From Ignatzschineria sp. (lineage in GTDB: Bacteria; Pseudomonadota; Gammaproteobacteria; Cardiobacteriales; Wohlfahrtiimonadaceae), in NCBI GenBank assembly GCA_030150405.1, contig JASLFU010000025.1:1-29112 (forward strand): a DNA stretch of 29,112 bases, written 5' to 3'. Every line of letters begins with the position of its first letter. Position 1 is the first letter of the stretch. The position numbers and the translations under genes were made by a program. The notes beneath the pieces are model-generated. The model had not been told where the DNA came from. It saw only the letters and a list, made by a program, of their open reading frames with translations, and searched no databases. Positions 15,567-23,252 of the stretch are shown here, piece after piece.

Positions 15567-15890
15567 TTAGAGGTTGTTATCGATAAACTGCTGTAATTGC
15601 GCTTTGCTAAGAGCCCCAACATGCTGAGCGATCACTTTGCCATCTTTAAAGATCATAAGAGCGGGGATTCCACGAATTTGGAATTTAACGGCAGTCTCTT
15701 GGTTATTTTGTACATCTAATTTAACCACTTTGATTTTTCCTGCGTAATCGGTTGCCGCTTCTTCAATGATAGGGCCGATCATGCGGCAAGGCGCACACCA
15801 GTCTGCCCAAAAGTCAACAAGTACAGGTCCATCCGCTTTGAGGACTTCTGCTTCGAAAGTTGCATCAGTTGCATTTACTAAATTGCTCAT
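15567..15890 (-). CDS. trxA: Thioredoxin 1
   Basis: Small cytoplasmic disulfide reductase that donates electrons to ribonucleotide reductase and other targets. The 107-residue product shows the redox site WCAPC at 31-35, with Ala where E. coli has Gly, a common variant. The cis-proline is Pro76 in RGIPAL, and Asp26 in VLVDFWA is the buried acidic residue. A GGAG ribosome site precedes the ATG. It is divergent from rhlB, the same arrangement as in E. coli, where the two genes are back to back. Confidence 0.96.
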   Translation of the reverse strand: MSNLVNATDATFEAEVLKADGPVLVDFWADWCAPCRMIGPIIEEAATDYAGKIKVVKLDVQNNQETAVKFQIRGIPALMIFKDGKVIAQHVGALSKAQLQQFIDNNL

Positions 15891-15918
15891 ACTTAGCTCT
15901 CCTTAGGCAATTCATGAC

Positions 15919-15950
15919 ATATAGAAATTTAGATTTGGAATTTTCTATAT
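15919..15950. repeat. Inverted repeat in the trxA/rhlB intergenic region
   Basis: ATATAGAAA (15919-15927) and TTTCTATAT (15942-15950) are a perfect 9-bp inverted repeat with a 14-base spacer, starting about 30 bases upstream of the trxA start. It could be an operator or a leader hairpin; being AT-rich it may also be chance. Confidence 0.3.
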
Positions 15951-16087
15951 AAAATATGATAATAGAGACTTTATTAAAACTGAAAATAGTGTAAATAACA
16001 AGGGTTGCGAAGGATTTAATCTTTTAAATGACCTCATTACATATTTTTATAGAATAACGGATCATTTGGAGATTCAGGTTACTATTT

Positions 16088-17515
16088 ATGGGAAAACCAC
16101 ATTTAACTTCAACGAAGTTTTCAGCGTTAAACTTGCACGATTCACTCAAAGAGAGCTTAGAGGATAACGGTTACGAGTTCTGTACCGAAATTCAAGAAAA
16201 AGCACTGCCTAAGCTTCTTGAGGGGAAAGACATTACCGGGCAAGCGCAAACAGGAACGGGGAAAACAGCAACGTTTCTACTTGCAACGCTAAATCACCTA
16301 ATGACCGTGCCTGTTGAGGAGGATAAAAAAGGTCCTTACGCAATTATTATGGCGCCTACTCGAGAGCTTGCAGTGCAGATTCATGAAGATGCAGAAATGC
16401 TCGGCGCTTATACTGGCTTAAAATATGCTCTTCTTTATGGAGGGGCAGGCTATGGAGCTCAAAATGAGCAATTAGAAGCCGATCCTGACATTGTCATTGG
16501 AACAGTAGGACGTATTCTCGATTACTTTAAGCAGAAGAAATTGAATTTACGCAATATTGAGGTTCTAGTACTCGATGAAGCAGATCGCATGTTTGATCTT
16601 GGCTTTATTAACGATATTCGCTTCTTACTGCGCCAAATGCCAGCGGCAGAAAAGCGCCAAAATATGCTCTTCTCAGCTACTTTTTCTCAGCGTGTTTTAG
16701 AGCTTGCATATGAGCATATGAATGATCCGGAGACCGTTCAGGTTAAGGCGGAGCAGGTTACAGGCGCCCGGATTGAGCAGAGCCTCTACCATGTAGGATC
16801 GCATGAGAAGATCAAACTTCTTTTTGGTCTTTTAGAGAAGGAAGAGCCTGAGCGTTCTATCGTGTTTGTAAATACCCGAAGAACTGCAGATGAAGTCTAT
16901 GGCTATCTTGCGGCGAATGGTCATAAAGCAGCGGTGCTGTCGGGAGATATTCCCCAAAGAAAGCGGGAGCAGTTGCTAGAGGATTTTAAAGAGGGGAAAC
17001 TCTCGATTATGGTGGCGACGGATGTTGCAGCTCGGGGATTGCATATCTCCGATGTAACCCATGTTTTTAACTATGATCTGCCACAAGATGTCGAAGATTA
17101 TGTGCATCGCATCGGTCGCACAGCTCGAGCAGGGGCAGAAGGAACAGCGATTACCTTCGCTTGTGAAGAGTATGTCTATTCCTTAATGGATATTGAGGAT
17201 TATATTAAAGAGGAGATTCCGGTTGCTGTGTTGGAAGAGGCGCTCTTAGTGGAGCCTGAGAATCGCCCGACACGTAATCATAGAGCGCGGAGACCTCAGC
17301 AGCGAAGAAATTCACAGCAAAATCGCAATCACTCCCAAAATTCACGAAATCGACGTTCTAATAATCGTCGTCGACGCCCCGCACAAAATAGAGCGGCAGA
17401 AGGGGAAGGGCGAGAGCAGAAAGGGTCGGCCCCTAATTCCAGCAATCGTCGCCGTCGTCGTCCAACTCGAAGACGCCCCCAAAACCAAAATAGTGAAGCA
17501 AAACAAGCAGAATAA
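16088..17515 (+). CDS. rhlB: ATP-dependent RNA helicase RhlB (DEAD box)
   Basis: Unwinds structured RNA; in E. coli it is the helicase of the RNase E degradosome. The N-terminal GKPHLTSTKFS closely resembles E. coli RhlB. Motifs in order are the Q motif around Gln36, Walker A AQTGTGKT (53-60), APTRELAVQIH (89-99), DEAD (163-166), SAT (196-198), ATDVAARGLHI and YVHRIGRTARAG. The last 90 residues or so are a low-complexity tail of Arg, Asn and Gln with runs such as RRRRPTRRR, longer than the E. coli tail, probably for RNA or degradosome contact. Divergence from trxA supports the RhlB assignment over other DEAD-box helicases. Confidence 0.94.
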   Translation: MGKPHLTSTKFSALNLHDSLKESLEDNGYEFCTEIQEKALPKLLEGKDITGQAQTGTGKTATFLLATLNHLMTVPVEEDKKGPYAIIMAPTRELAVQIHEDAEMLGAYTGLKYALLYGGAGYGAQNEQLEADPDIVIGTVGRILDYFKQKKLNLRNIEVLVLDEADRMFDLGFINDIRFLLRQMPAAEKRQNMLFSATFSQRVLELAYEHMNDPETVQVKAEQVTGARIEQSLYHVGSHEKIKLLFGLLEKEEPERSIVFVNTRRTADEVYGYLAANGHKAAVLSGDIPQRKREQLLEDFKEGKLSIMVATDVAARGLHISDVTHVFNYDLPQDVEDYVHRIGRTARAGAEGTAITFACEEYVYSLMDIEDYIKEEIPVAVLEEALLVEPENRPTRNHRARRPQQRRNSQQNRNHSQNSRNRRSNNRRRRPAQNRAAEGEGREQKGSAPNSSNRRRRRPTRRRPQNQNSEAKQAE

Positions 17516-17525
17516 TGTTATTTAA

Positions 17526-17571
17526 AAGCCTCATCTATAGCGCCTTTAGAATCGCGATATAGATGGGGCTT
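17526..17571 (+). terminator. Probable terminator after rhlB
   Basis: AAGCCTCATCTATA (17526-17539) pairs with TATAGATGGGGCTT (17558-17571) over 14 bp with one G-U pair; GCG and CGC inside extend it. The following tract (CTCTCTTCT) is U-rich but interrupted, so readthrough to the lipoprotein gene is possible. Confidence 0.55.
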
Positions 17572-17597
17572 CTCTCTTCTATACAAGGATTAGGATC

Positions 17598-17867
17598 ATG
17601 AAAAAAATCGTCATCTTTCTTATGAGTACACTCTTTCTCGTCGGTTGCGCCTCTACAGGTGAGGGAGGTCCTGGTGAGCGTTTTCGTGGGAAAGGCGAGA
17701 TTGTCTCTATCTATCAGGCAGAAGATGGCAGCAGTGAAGTGGGTATTCGCACTGCAGATAAAAAGCATGTGGTGGTTAAGGTCAAAGAGCCTCTTGATCT
17801 CTTTCCCGGAGAGAAGGTGAATGTTAATAAGCGGGCGAATGGTACAGGAACGGTTACTCGCTTATGA
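17598..17867 (+). CDS. Small lipoprotein of unknown function
   Basis: 89-residue product with a clear lipoprotein signal: Lys-rich start, hydrophobic core and lipobox LVGC with Cys17. The mature part starts with a glycine-rich linker, then about 55 residues that alternate hydrophobic and charged positions (GEIVSIYQAEDG, HVVVKVKEPLDLFPGEKVNV), suggesting a small beta barrel of the OB or SH3 kind. Members of the glycine-zipper/SlyB group have a similar extracytoplasmic strand region, but I cannot assign this protein to it. A GGATTAGGA ribosome region precedes the ATG. Its stop overlaps the start of the methyltransferase gene by four bases (ATGA), so the two are probably translationally coupled. 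Confidence 0.75.
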   Translation: MKKIVIFLMSTLFLVGCASTGEGGPGERFRGKGEIVSIYQAEDGSSEVGIRTADKKHVVVKVKEPLDLFPGEKVNVNKRANGTGTVTRL

Positions 17868-19123
17868 ATTGTATAGAGCGTGAAAAGCAACGATCATCAG
17901 CGCAAGGGGAGCAAGACTTAAACAGCCTGCCTCTTCCAACGGATGAAGAGCGTCAATTTTCGGGGGAGTTAGCCAGAGAGATTTTGCAGGAGATAAAATC
18001 TCAAGGAACAATCCCTTTTTCGCGCTTTTTTGAGCTTGCTCTCTATCACCCCACTCATGGGTACTATACAGGCCCTCAGAGGGTGTTTGGGCGGGAGGGA
18101 GACTTTATTACGGCGCCCTTGATCTCCCCGCTATTTTCACAAGCATTGGGCAATCAGGTGATTGAGGTTGCTGAACTTCTAAAAGCGCAAGGCGTTCAGG
18201 AGTATACGATCTTGGAGATAGGTGCAGGGAATGGCACCATGGCGACCGATCTTTTGCAATATTTAAAGGCCCAAAATGCATTACCTCATAAGTACGCTAT
18301 TTTAGAGATCTCCCCAACATTGCGTGCTCAGCAAAAAGAGAAAATATCGACTCTTTTGCCCGATTTTATAGAGCATGTTGAGTGGCACGATACTCCGCCT
18401 AAAAAGGCTTGGAGTGGTTTAATCCTTGCTAATGAGGTGATCGATGCTCTTCCTGTGGAGCGTTTTCGAATTGAAGGGGGAGCTCCTTACTATGTGGATG
18501 TAGGGCTTGAGGTGGAGGAGACCACTAAAACAGTTCGTTTTGCTCCTAAGCTTCGGCAAGCCGATAGTGCTCTTGAGACCTTTTATGCAGAGCTTATAGA
18601 GAAGGGCTATCTTTTTCCAGAAGGGTATGAGAGTGAATATTGCCCCATTTTAAGATCTTGGCTACCTTCACTTTTTGAGACGATGGAGCAGGGGGTTGCG
18701 CTCTTTATCGATTATGGTTATGACGAGGCGGAGTATTATCGTCCAGAGCGAAGCAGTGGCACTCTATTAGCCCATTACAAACATCGCGCCCATGAGGATT
18801 TTTTAATCTATCCGGGGCTCCAGGATTTAACGGCTAATGTAAATTTTACAGAGGTTGCGACAATCGCAGTGGAGAGTGGGCTTGAGTTTATCGGTTATAC
18901 TTCGCAGGCCTTTTTCCTCTTTGGTAATAAAATTCAAGCGCTTGTGGCAGAGGCAAAAGCAGAGATCGAGGATGAGCTTGAGTGGTATGCACTCTCCCAA
19001 AAAGTTCAGCATCTGATTCATCCCGAAGAGATGGGGGAGCGATTTAAGGTGATAGCGCTAGGCAAAAATTTTGAAGAGGCGCTACAAGGTTTTGAACTTC
19101 ACGATTATGCTCATCAATTATAA
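17864..19123 (+). CDS. MidA-type SAM-dependent methyltransferase (NDUFAF7 homologue)
   Basis: Class I methyltransferase of the COG1565/DUF185 family. The eukaryotic relative NDUFAF7 (MidA) methylates an arginine of the NDUFS2 subunit during complex I assembly; the bacterial substrate is not established. The 419-residue product shows the family opening IPFSRFFELALYHPTHGYYTG (about 50-70, with GREGDFITAP following), SAM motif I EIGAGNGT at 118-125, and ANEVIDALPVERF near 190-200. The first 30 or so residues are polar and extra compared with typical members, so a later start is possible, but the ATGA overlap with the lipoprotein gene favours this one. A strong terminator follows. Confidence 0.88.
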   Translation: MNCIEREKQRSSAQGEQDLNSLPLPTDEERQFSGELAREILQEIKSQGTIPFSRFFELALYHPTHGYYTGPQRVFGREGDFITAPLISPLFSQALGNQVIEVAELLKAQGVQEYTILEIGAGNGTMATDLLQYLKAQNALPHKYAILEISPTLRAQQKEKISTLLPDFIEHVEWHDTPPKKAWSGLILANEVIDALPVERFRIEGGAPYYVDVGLEVEETTKTVRFAPKLRQADSALETFYAELIEKGYLFPEGYESEYCPILRSWLPSLFETMEQGVALFIDYGYDEAEYYRPERSSGTLLAHYKHRAHEDFLIYPGLQDLTANVNFTEVATIAVESGLEFIGYTSQAFFLFGNKIQALVAEAKAEIEDELEWYALSQKVQHLIHPEEMGERFKVIALGKNFEEALQGFELHDYAHQL

Positions 19124-19179
19124 GAGTTGAGAAAAATCTAAAGCATGATTTAGGAAATGCTATCTAAAAAGCGCGATCT

Positions 19180-19216
19180 AAAAAGCCCTCTTGAGTCATT
19201 TTAAGAGGGCTTTTTT
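19180..19216. terminator. Intrinsic terminator between convergent genes
   Basis: AAAAAGCCCTCTT (19180-19192) and AAGAGGGCTTTTT (19203-19215) form a perfect 13-bp stem with a 10-base loop, followed by T residues on the plus strand. The A run on the left could let it act on the minus strand as well. Confidence 0.85.
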
Positions 19217-19272
19217 ATATGATAGAAAATTTATAGGAAAAAAAGAGATAGAGAGGCGTTTATCTCTATTGA

Positions 19273-19686
19273 TTATCTCTTTTTTTCATGGATCGGGAAG
19301 AAGATGCCCAGAGCGTTCCGATCTTCCACCGCTAAAATCGTAAAGGTTCGGCAGAGAGATTCGGTGGGCATCGTCTCAATACCGATTCCCTTTTGATAGA
19401 AGAAGGCTTGCCATTTAGGATCGAGAAATTTCATCTTATCTCCAGTGCCGATAAGAATTACGGTGGGTTTAAGATCGAGCCACGCTTTAAAATGGGATTC
19501 TGCCAGTTGATCAAAAGAGGTGGGGAGAAGTGATTCTTCGGCAAAGACCTCTTTATTGAGGATCGCAATGGGGGTATCTGCCCATTCGCTGCCATCGTTG
19601 AGCTTAAAAAAATGGGGGCGATATTGGCGTATATGGAGATTATCAGTGGTCTCTCGACGTAGAGAGGTAATGTTTTGGTTACTCAT
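19273..19686 (-). CDS. Mth938-like domain protein (DUF498, NDUFAF3 homologue)
   Basis: 137-residue protein of the DUF498/Mth938 family, whose mitochondrial member NDUFAF3 helps assemble complex I. The core PTVILIGTGDKMKFL followed by GIGIETMPTESLCRTFTILA is the family signature. The bacterial function is unknown. I use the ATG at 19686, which overlaps the upstream gene's stop by eight bases and has GAGG seven bases before it; an in-frame TTG at 19701 would add five residues but is a poorer start. The overlap indicates translational coupling with the P-loop protein gene upstream. Confidence 0.82.
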   Translation of the reverse strand: MSNQNITSLRRETTDNLHIRQYRPHFFKLNDGSEWADTPIAILNKEVFAEESLLPTSFDQLAESHFKAWLDLKPTVILIGTGDKMKFLDPKWQAFFYQKGIGIETMPTESLCRTFTILAVEDRNALGIFFPIHEKKR

Positions 19687-20521
19687 GGGCGGCCTCTTCA
19701 ATCAGTTGGTAAAAATCATCTTCATCTCGAATATTATAGAGCTTTGAGGCGTCAATCGTGATGCCGTAGCGCTCAGCAATTGCTTCGTAAAGATCTAAAC
19801 GATGCTCAATTAGATGGGGAAAGACCCAGCGGGCAAATTCATTGGGAATAATCTCATGGGTAGAGGAGAGGGCATTTTCTGTAAGATATTGAGTGATTTT
19901 TTCTCGCAGAAAAGGGGCTTGATAATAGAGTGGCTTAGGATGAGTTTGCGCTCGCTTAATTACAAAATCTCGTGTCTCATCGGAGGCTTTAAGGTAGAGA
20001 AGCAGGCTATTTTCTCCAAGAGATCGCCAGCTCTCTTCATCTTGTAATTCACAAAAACTGCCACTGGTATCCACAATAAAGTGGGGATAACCGTAGATCT
20101 TTTTTGCGCGACGAATAAACTTTGGAACATCTTTAATGGCCTCAATCTCTGCCTCCCGATGGAGCTCAAGGCGGGCAAGAAACTCTTCAAGTGTTGAGCC
20201 TCCAAGTTCGGGGTTGCCGATCATTCCTAAATAAGCAGAAAGAGGATCGAGATTATCAAAGGAGAGGTTGGAAGTGATGGCAATGGCATTGCGTCGCAAA
20301 AGTTGGGCTAGAAGAGGTTGCTTCATCGCTTCAAATTTTAAAAAGTCGCTAATCTCCTCATTGAGGTAGCGCGTACCAATACGGTAATCCACAGAGTAGT
20401 GAAACCACTCATCTCGGGGGAGCTTTTTCGAAAGAAAGGTTTTTCCCACGCCGCTCATTCCCATTAGGGAAAGACGCTTATTGGGAGAGTTGAGAAATGC
20501 TTGCACTCGCGCTTTTTTCAT
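19679..20521 (-). CDS. P-loop nucleoside-triphosphatase of unknown function
   Basis: 280-residue cytoplasmic protein with a clear Walker A at residues 21-28 (GMSGVGKT) and a Walker B-like FIVDTSGS at about 148-155. The short distance from N-terminus to P-loop, the RIGTRYLNEEI segment soon after it, and the small size recall the shikimate kinase/adenylate kinase fold rather than an AAA+ machine. I do not recognise a named family. The gene overlaps the Mth938-like gene by eight bases, so the two products may act together; this is inferred from position only. No membrane segment or signal peptide is present. Confidence 0.72.
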   Translation of the reverse strand: MKKARVQAFLNSPNKRLSLMGMSGVGKTFLSKKLPRDEWFHYSVDYRIGTRYLNEEISDFLKFEAMKQPLLAQLLRRNAIAITSNLSFDNLDPLSAYLGMIGNPELGGSTLEEFLARLELHREAEIEAIKDVPKFIRRAKKIYGYPHFIVDTSGSFCELQDEESWRSLGENSLLLYLKASDETRDFVIKRAQTHPKPLYYQAPFLREKITQYLTENALSSTHEIIPNEFARWVFPHLIEHRLDLYEAIAERYGITIDASKLYNIRDEDDFYQLIEEAAHE

Positions 20522-20578
20522 ATGATTTCGATTCCGTTTAAGAATAAAATAATCATCGCTTTATCTTATGAAAGCTTT

Positions 20579-20857
20579 TTAAGAATTTGTCCAGATAGAG
20601 TCTGATCTCTGATAGTACCAAAAATAGAGAGATTGAGGCGTAATTAAGGGGGAAGGCTTGAAAAATTTTACGAGGCGTAGAAAAGGTTCAGCAATGAAGT
20701 TCAAAATACCATAGAATATAAAACGAACAATTTTAGAGAACACTTTATAAAGATTCTTTCGTTTAGATTTCAAAGAGAGCTCGCAAGGGTAAGAGCGATT
20801 GAAGCCTTCTTTAAAGTGCCCCGATAATAGACGCAGATATTGATGGAATGTATGCAT
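20579..20857 (-). CDS. Doubtful small basic open frame (hypothetical)
   Basis: A 92-codon frame that fills most of a 334-base gap between the P-loop gene and artP. The product is basic and contains an amphipathic stretch (FSKIVRFIFYGILNFIAEPF) that might bind membrane. I do not recognise it. Against it: no ribosome site before the ATG, and the start codon overlaps the artP start on the other strand (CATG at 20855-20858). In its favour: it reads toward the P-loop gene with a 57-base gap. The region must also hold the promoters of artP and of the P-loop gene, which I cannot place confidently. Confidence 0.25.
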   Translation of the reverse strand: MHTFHQYLRLLSGHFKEGFNRSYPCELSLKSKRKNLYKVFSKIVRFIFYGILNFIAEPFLRLVKFFKPSPLITPQSLYFWYYQRSDSIWTNS

Positions 20858-21581
20858 GATAGAACTTAAAAACCTCGACTACTCATATGGTGACCTTCAG
20901 GTTTTGCACGATGTTTCACTTCGCGCAGATGAGGGGGAGATCGTTGTTTTGTTAGGGCCTAGTGGCGCGGGTAAAAGCTCTCTATTGCGTATTTTGAATC
21001 TCCTTGAAAGACCGGTAACGGGAAAGCTCTCGATTGCGGGTTTCAATTTTGATTTTAAAGATCCTATCTCCGAGAAGAGTATTCGGGCTTTAAGGCAGAA
21101 AGTAGGGATGATCTTCCAGCAGTATCATCTTTGGCCCCATCGCACGGTGATGCAAAATCTCACCTATGCGCCAGTAAAGCTCAATAAGATGGAGCCTAAG
21201 GCTGCAGAAGAGCGGGCGCTCAATGCTTTAAAAGAGTTAAAGCTTGAGGGTTTAGAATCCCGTTATCCATTAAAGCTCTCTGGTGGACAGCAGCAACGAG
21301 TAGCCATTGCTCGGGCGCTAATGATGAGTCCTGATGTATTACTCTTTGATGAGCCAACAGCAGCACTCGATCCAGAGATCACCTCACAAGTTGCGACGAT
21401 TATTGAAGATTTAGCTAAAACAGAGATCACACAGATCGTGGTTACCCATGATGTGGATTTTGCAAAAAGAATCGCGACCTATGTGGTTTATATGGAAAAT
21501 GGGCGCGTAGTGGAAGAGGGAGCGGCAGAGATTTTTGATGCGCCGCAGACAGAAGAATTTAAAAACTACCTTTCTCATTAA
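20856..21581 (+). CDS. artP: Arginine ABC transporter, ATP-binding protein
   Basis: ATPase subunit driving arginine import, attached to the inner face of the ArtQ/ArtM channel. Walker A is GPSGAGKSS (about 34-42), the Q loop lies in FQQYHLWPH, the signature motif is LSGGQQQRVAIARALMM and Walker B is LLFDEPTAALDPE. The ending PQTEEFKNYLSH is nearly identical in pattern to E. coli ArtP, which with the operon order makes ArtP more likely than other polar amino acid ATPases. The ribosome site is weak. A 90-base gap to artJ contains a good ribosome site for the latter. Confidence 0.94.
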   Translation: MIELKNLDYSYGDLQVLHDVSLRADEGEIVVLLGPSGAGKSSLLRILNLLERPVTGKLSIAGFNFDFKDPISEKSIRALRQKVGMIFQQYHLWPHRTVMQNLTYAPVKLNKMEPKAAEERALNALKELKLEGLESRYPLKLSGGQQQRVAIARALMMSPDVLLFDEPTAALDPEITSQVATIIEDLAKTEITQIVVTHDVDFAKRIATYVVYMENGRVVEEGAAEIFDAPQTEEFKNYLSH

Positions 21582-21671
21582 TTCTGCTTATAATAAAGAT
21601 GCATCGTAGAGTGAAGGGTGGCTTGAGCTTTCTTTCACTTATGCGAAATTATAATAATTAGGAGAGATCAT

Positions 21672-22415
21672 ATGATTAAAAAAACATTAGGCGTTTTAGC
21701 GCTCAGTGCGGGGATTTTCGCGGCATCTACAGCAGTAGCTGATGAGCTTCGCATCGGGACTAACCCTGCTTACCCACCTTTTGAGTATAAAGGGGAGAAT
21801 AACGAGCTTTTAGGTTTCGATATTGATGTGATGAATGAGCTTTGCGTCATTATGGATAAGAAGTGTACCTATTCTGAGCAAGCTTTTGATGCATTGATTC
21901 CGAACTTACGTCTCCGCCGTTTTGATGCCATTATCTCTTCTATGGATATTACTGAAGAGCGTGAAAAGCAGCTCGCATTTTCTGAGCCTTACTATTTAAA
22001 CTACTCCATCTTTATCACCACTAAAGATAAAGCTGATTCTATCGAAGATATTAGTAAAGCGAAGATCGGTGTGCTCTCAGGTTCTACTCACCAGCAATAT
22101 ATTCGTAACACCTATAAGGGGGCGAATATCTCCAATTATCCGCAATATCCTTCAGCAATTAATGATCTTTTAATTGGCCGTGTGGATGTTGTTTTCGGGG
22201 ATGGGGAAGTGGTTTATGAGTATATCCGTGAGAATGATAAGCTCGTAACAGTCGGTGAGAAGGTGACTGATCCTGACTATTTTGGACGGGGCTTAGGGAT
22301 CGGCGTACGTCATAAAGATACCGAGTTACTCGAAGAGATCAACGCTGCGCTCGAGAAATTTAGAGCAAGCGAGAAATATGAAGAGATCTACAATAAGTGG
22401 TTTGAGGAAAAATAA
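21672..22415 (+). CDS. artJ: Arginine-binding periplasmic protein (ArtJ/ArtI type)
   Basis: Soluble periplasmic receptor that captures L-arginine (possibly also related basic amino acids) for ArtQMP. A signal peptide ends at AVA|DE (residue 23). The mature protein has the family blocks YPPFEYKGENNELLGFDIDV, AFDALIPNLRLRRFDAIIS and SSMDITEERE, and ends in a helix before KWFEEK. 247 residues is the usual length. A strong TAGGAGAG ribosome site precedes the ATG. E. coli has two related genes, artI within the operon and artJ separate; the sequence cannot decide which name fits better. A hairpin terminator just downstream suggests the gene is expressed above the permeases. Confidence 0.9.
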   Translation: MIKKTLGVLALSAGIFAASTAVADELRIGTNPAYPPFEYKGENNELLGFDIDVMNELCVIMDKKCTYSEQAFDALIPNLRLRRFDAIISSMDITEEREKQLAFSEPYYLNYSIFITTKDKADSIEDISKAKIGVLSGSTHQQYIRNTYKGANISNYPQYPSAINDLLIGRVDVVFGDGEVVYEYIRENDKLVTVGEKVTDPDYFGRGLGIGVRHKDTELLEEINAALEKFRASEKYEEIYNKWFEEK

Positions 22416-22438
22416 TCCTCAAAACTTTTGTAAATAAG

Positions 22439-22470
22439 AAAAGCGATGGCGAAAATCATCGCTTTTTTTT
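22439..22470 (+). terminator. Intrinsic terminator inside the art operon
   Basis: AAAAGCGATG (22439-22448) pairs with CATCGCTTTT (22457-22466) around an 8-base loop, and eight T residues end at 22470. It lies between artJ and artQ, only 24 bases before the artQ start, so it must be read through in part or be a processing site. Confidence 0.8.
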
Positions 22471-22493
22471 GAGTCAATAGGGAAGATAGCAAG

Positions 22494-23243
22494 GTGAGCG
22501 GACTCTCAAGTTTAATCGATATATTTAGCAGCAACTATTTTAGCTCGATGTTGTTGGCGGCAAAAACTACACTTTTTTTGGCTTTAACGGCCTTAATCAT
22601 CGGTTTTTTATTAGCGAATATATTGGCGCTTTTAGAGCTTAGCCGGTGGCGATTTGTGCGTCTTCCGGTCACGCTTTTTGTTTCGATTGTTCGTTCACTC
22701 CCCGAGTTGATTGTGATCTTTCTAATCGGTCTTGGTATCCCCCATCTTTTTATGGAGTTTGAGGATTCCATTCCTGATTTTTTAAATAATGGCTATTTCT
22801 TTATTCTCGATAATTTCGGGGAGTATCTTTTCTTTATTTTAGGGGCTTTTGCGCTCTCATTGATCTATGCTTCTTATGCTTCTCAAACGATCCGAGGGGC
22901 GCTTCTTGCAGTGCCAAAAGAGCAGTGGCATTCGGGGGCGATTTTAGGCCTCTCTAAGCCGGCAACCTTTTTCTATATTGTGATGCCGCAGATGTGGCGT
23001 CATGCCTTTCCTGGCTTGAGCAATCAATGGCTTGTGCTTTTAAAAGATACGGCTTTAGTCTCCTTGATTGGCGTGCACGAGCTGATGAAGGAGACAGATT
23101 ATATCTATAGCGCCACCACAGATGGTTTTACGTGGTACTCCATGGCAGCATTGATTTATCTTGTGATCTCTCTTTTAAGCCAAAAATTACAAGATTTCCT
23201 CTATAACCGTATGACTGCATACGAAACTGAGCCAGCGGTATAG
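22494..23243 (+). CDS. artQ: Arginine ABC transporter permease ArtQ
   Basis: One half of the inner-membrane arginine channel. The start is GTG at 22494, with a weak GGGAAG ribosome site. The 249-residue product has about five hydrophobic segments and the amino acid permease EAA-like loop (KEQWHSGAILGLSKPATFFY, about residues 141-160), where the ATPase docks, followed by LSNQWLVLLKDTALVSLIG. It is slightly longer than E. coli ArtQ (238), mainly through an insertion in the first periplasmic loop. artM follows after 9 bases with an AGGAGAG-like ribosome site. Confidence 0.9.
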   Translation: MSGLSSLIDIFSSNYFSSMLLAAKTTLFLALTALIIGFLLANILALLELSRWRFVRLPVTLFVSIVRSLPELIVIFLIGLGIPHLFMEFEDSIPDFLNNGYFFILDNFGEYLFFILGAFALSLIYASYASQTIRGALLAVPKEQWHSGAILGLSKPATFFYIVMPQMWRHAFPGLSNQWLVLLKDTALVSLIGVHELMKETDYIYSATTDGFTWYSMAALIYLVISLLSQKLQDFLYNRMTAYETEPAV

Positions 23244-23252
23244 GAGAGAGAG

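Noticed and set aside
17535..17768. Minus-strand frame over the lipoprotein gene
   Set aside because: The plus-strand gene has a signal peptide with lipobox, a ribosome site and an overlap with the next gene; the antisense frame has none of these.
19687..19701. TTG start for the Mth938-like gene
   Set aside because: The ATG at 19686 with GAGG upstream is a better start and still overlaps the upstream stop.
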